A program made the position numbers and the translations under genes. Under the pieces are notes generated by a model. It searched no databases and had not been told where the DNA came from. It saw only the letters and a program-made list of their open reading frames with translations. A DNA stretch of 19,304 bases, from positions 182,189-201,492 of the forward strand of contig NW_019091510.1 of the NCBI RefSeq assembly GCF_001949145.1, written 5' to 3'. Shown one piece after another: positions 19,038 to 19,304 of this stretch. Positions within the stretch are counted from its first letter, which is position 1. Each line of letters starts with the position of its first letter. Source of the DNA: Acanthaster planci (Eukaryota; Echinodermata; Asteroidea; Valvatida; Acanthasteridae).

Positions 19038-19304
19038 TTTTTTCTTATTTTGTCACTCTTGCGCAGTGGTATTTTTAACTTTGACCCTTGATCGTTTCAC
19101 ATGTACATGTACTTGTTCGATCAATCCACCTTAAAATTTTCATAAGAGACAAACTGATTCCACATTTTTTGAGGGCGGGTATACCTATGATGATATCTGC
19201 TGTATTCTCCAAATTAGACATGACTTGGGTTGCAGGTAGGCTCACAGAAGCCTTTTAAACAGTAACGTACTTGTTAACCCCATAAATAATGCTGATATGC
19301 TGGA

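Overview
The window looks like nuclear DNA from an animal, most likely a marine invertebrate; I cannot name the species or phylum. The evidence is spliceosomal introns with GT/AG borders, TATA boxes, poly(A) signals, AT-rich spacers, and several small inverted-repeat elements and minisatellites. The only protein-coding content I can support is a tandem cluster of cytochrome P450 genes of the CYP4 clan, all on the minus strand.

There are three paralogues, named here from left to right. Copy A (232..1315; exons 1 and 2 only, the rest lies beyond the left edge) has a 23-bp deletion that frameshifts exon 1, so it is probably a pseudogene. Copy B (6201..8781) and copy C (15001..17797) are complete. 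Each has four exons with identical exon lengths (582, 219, 260 and 460 nt) and intron phases (0, 0, 2), and each predicts a 506-residue microsomal P450. Both carry an N-terminal membrane anchor, the proline-rich hinge, WxxxR, the I-helix AGx(D/E)T, ExxR and the heme-cysteine loop. Both have Ala where most CYP4 enzymes carry the Glu that links covalently to heme.

The duplicated unit is larger than the genes. About 1.15 kb of 3' flank is shared by B and C. About 0.9 kb of 5' flank is shared by A, B and C. The 5' flank holds a TATA box, a cluster of conserved motifs (a forkhead-like dyad, an octamer, a CAGCTC/GAGCTG palindrome and a TGACCT half-site) and, further upstream, a degenerate 18-bp minisatellite. 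A fourth, orphan array of similar sequence lies at 4329..4500.

The spacers between the units (about 2275..5050 and 9760..13850) are not homologous to each other. The second is rich in repeats: a 208-bp element with inverted ends (9784..9991), a 21-bp tandem repeat (10165..10361), a C-rich repeat (about 10481..10650) and a foldback element with arms of about 245 bp (12595..13249). A further small inverted-repeat element sits inside intron 2 of copy C, and a 7-bp repeat closes the right end. No RNA gene, CRISPR array or transposase gene was recognised.

The likely biology is a recently expanding xenobiotic or fatty-acid P450 cluster. Its copies are diverging in the substrate-recognition regions, exchanging sequence with one another, and in one case decaying.
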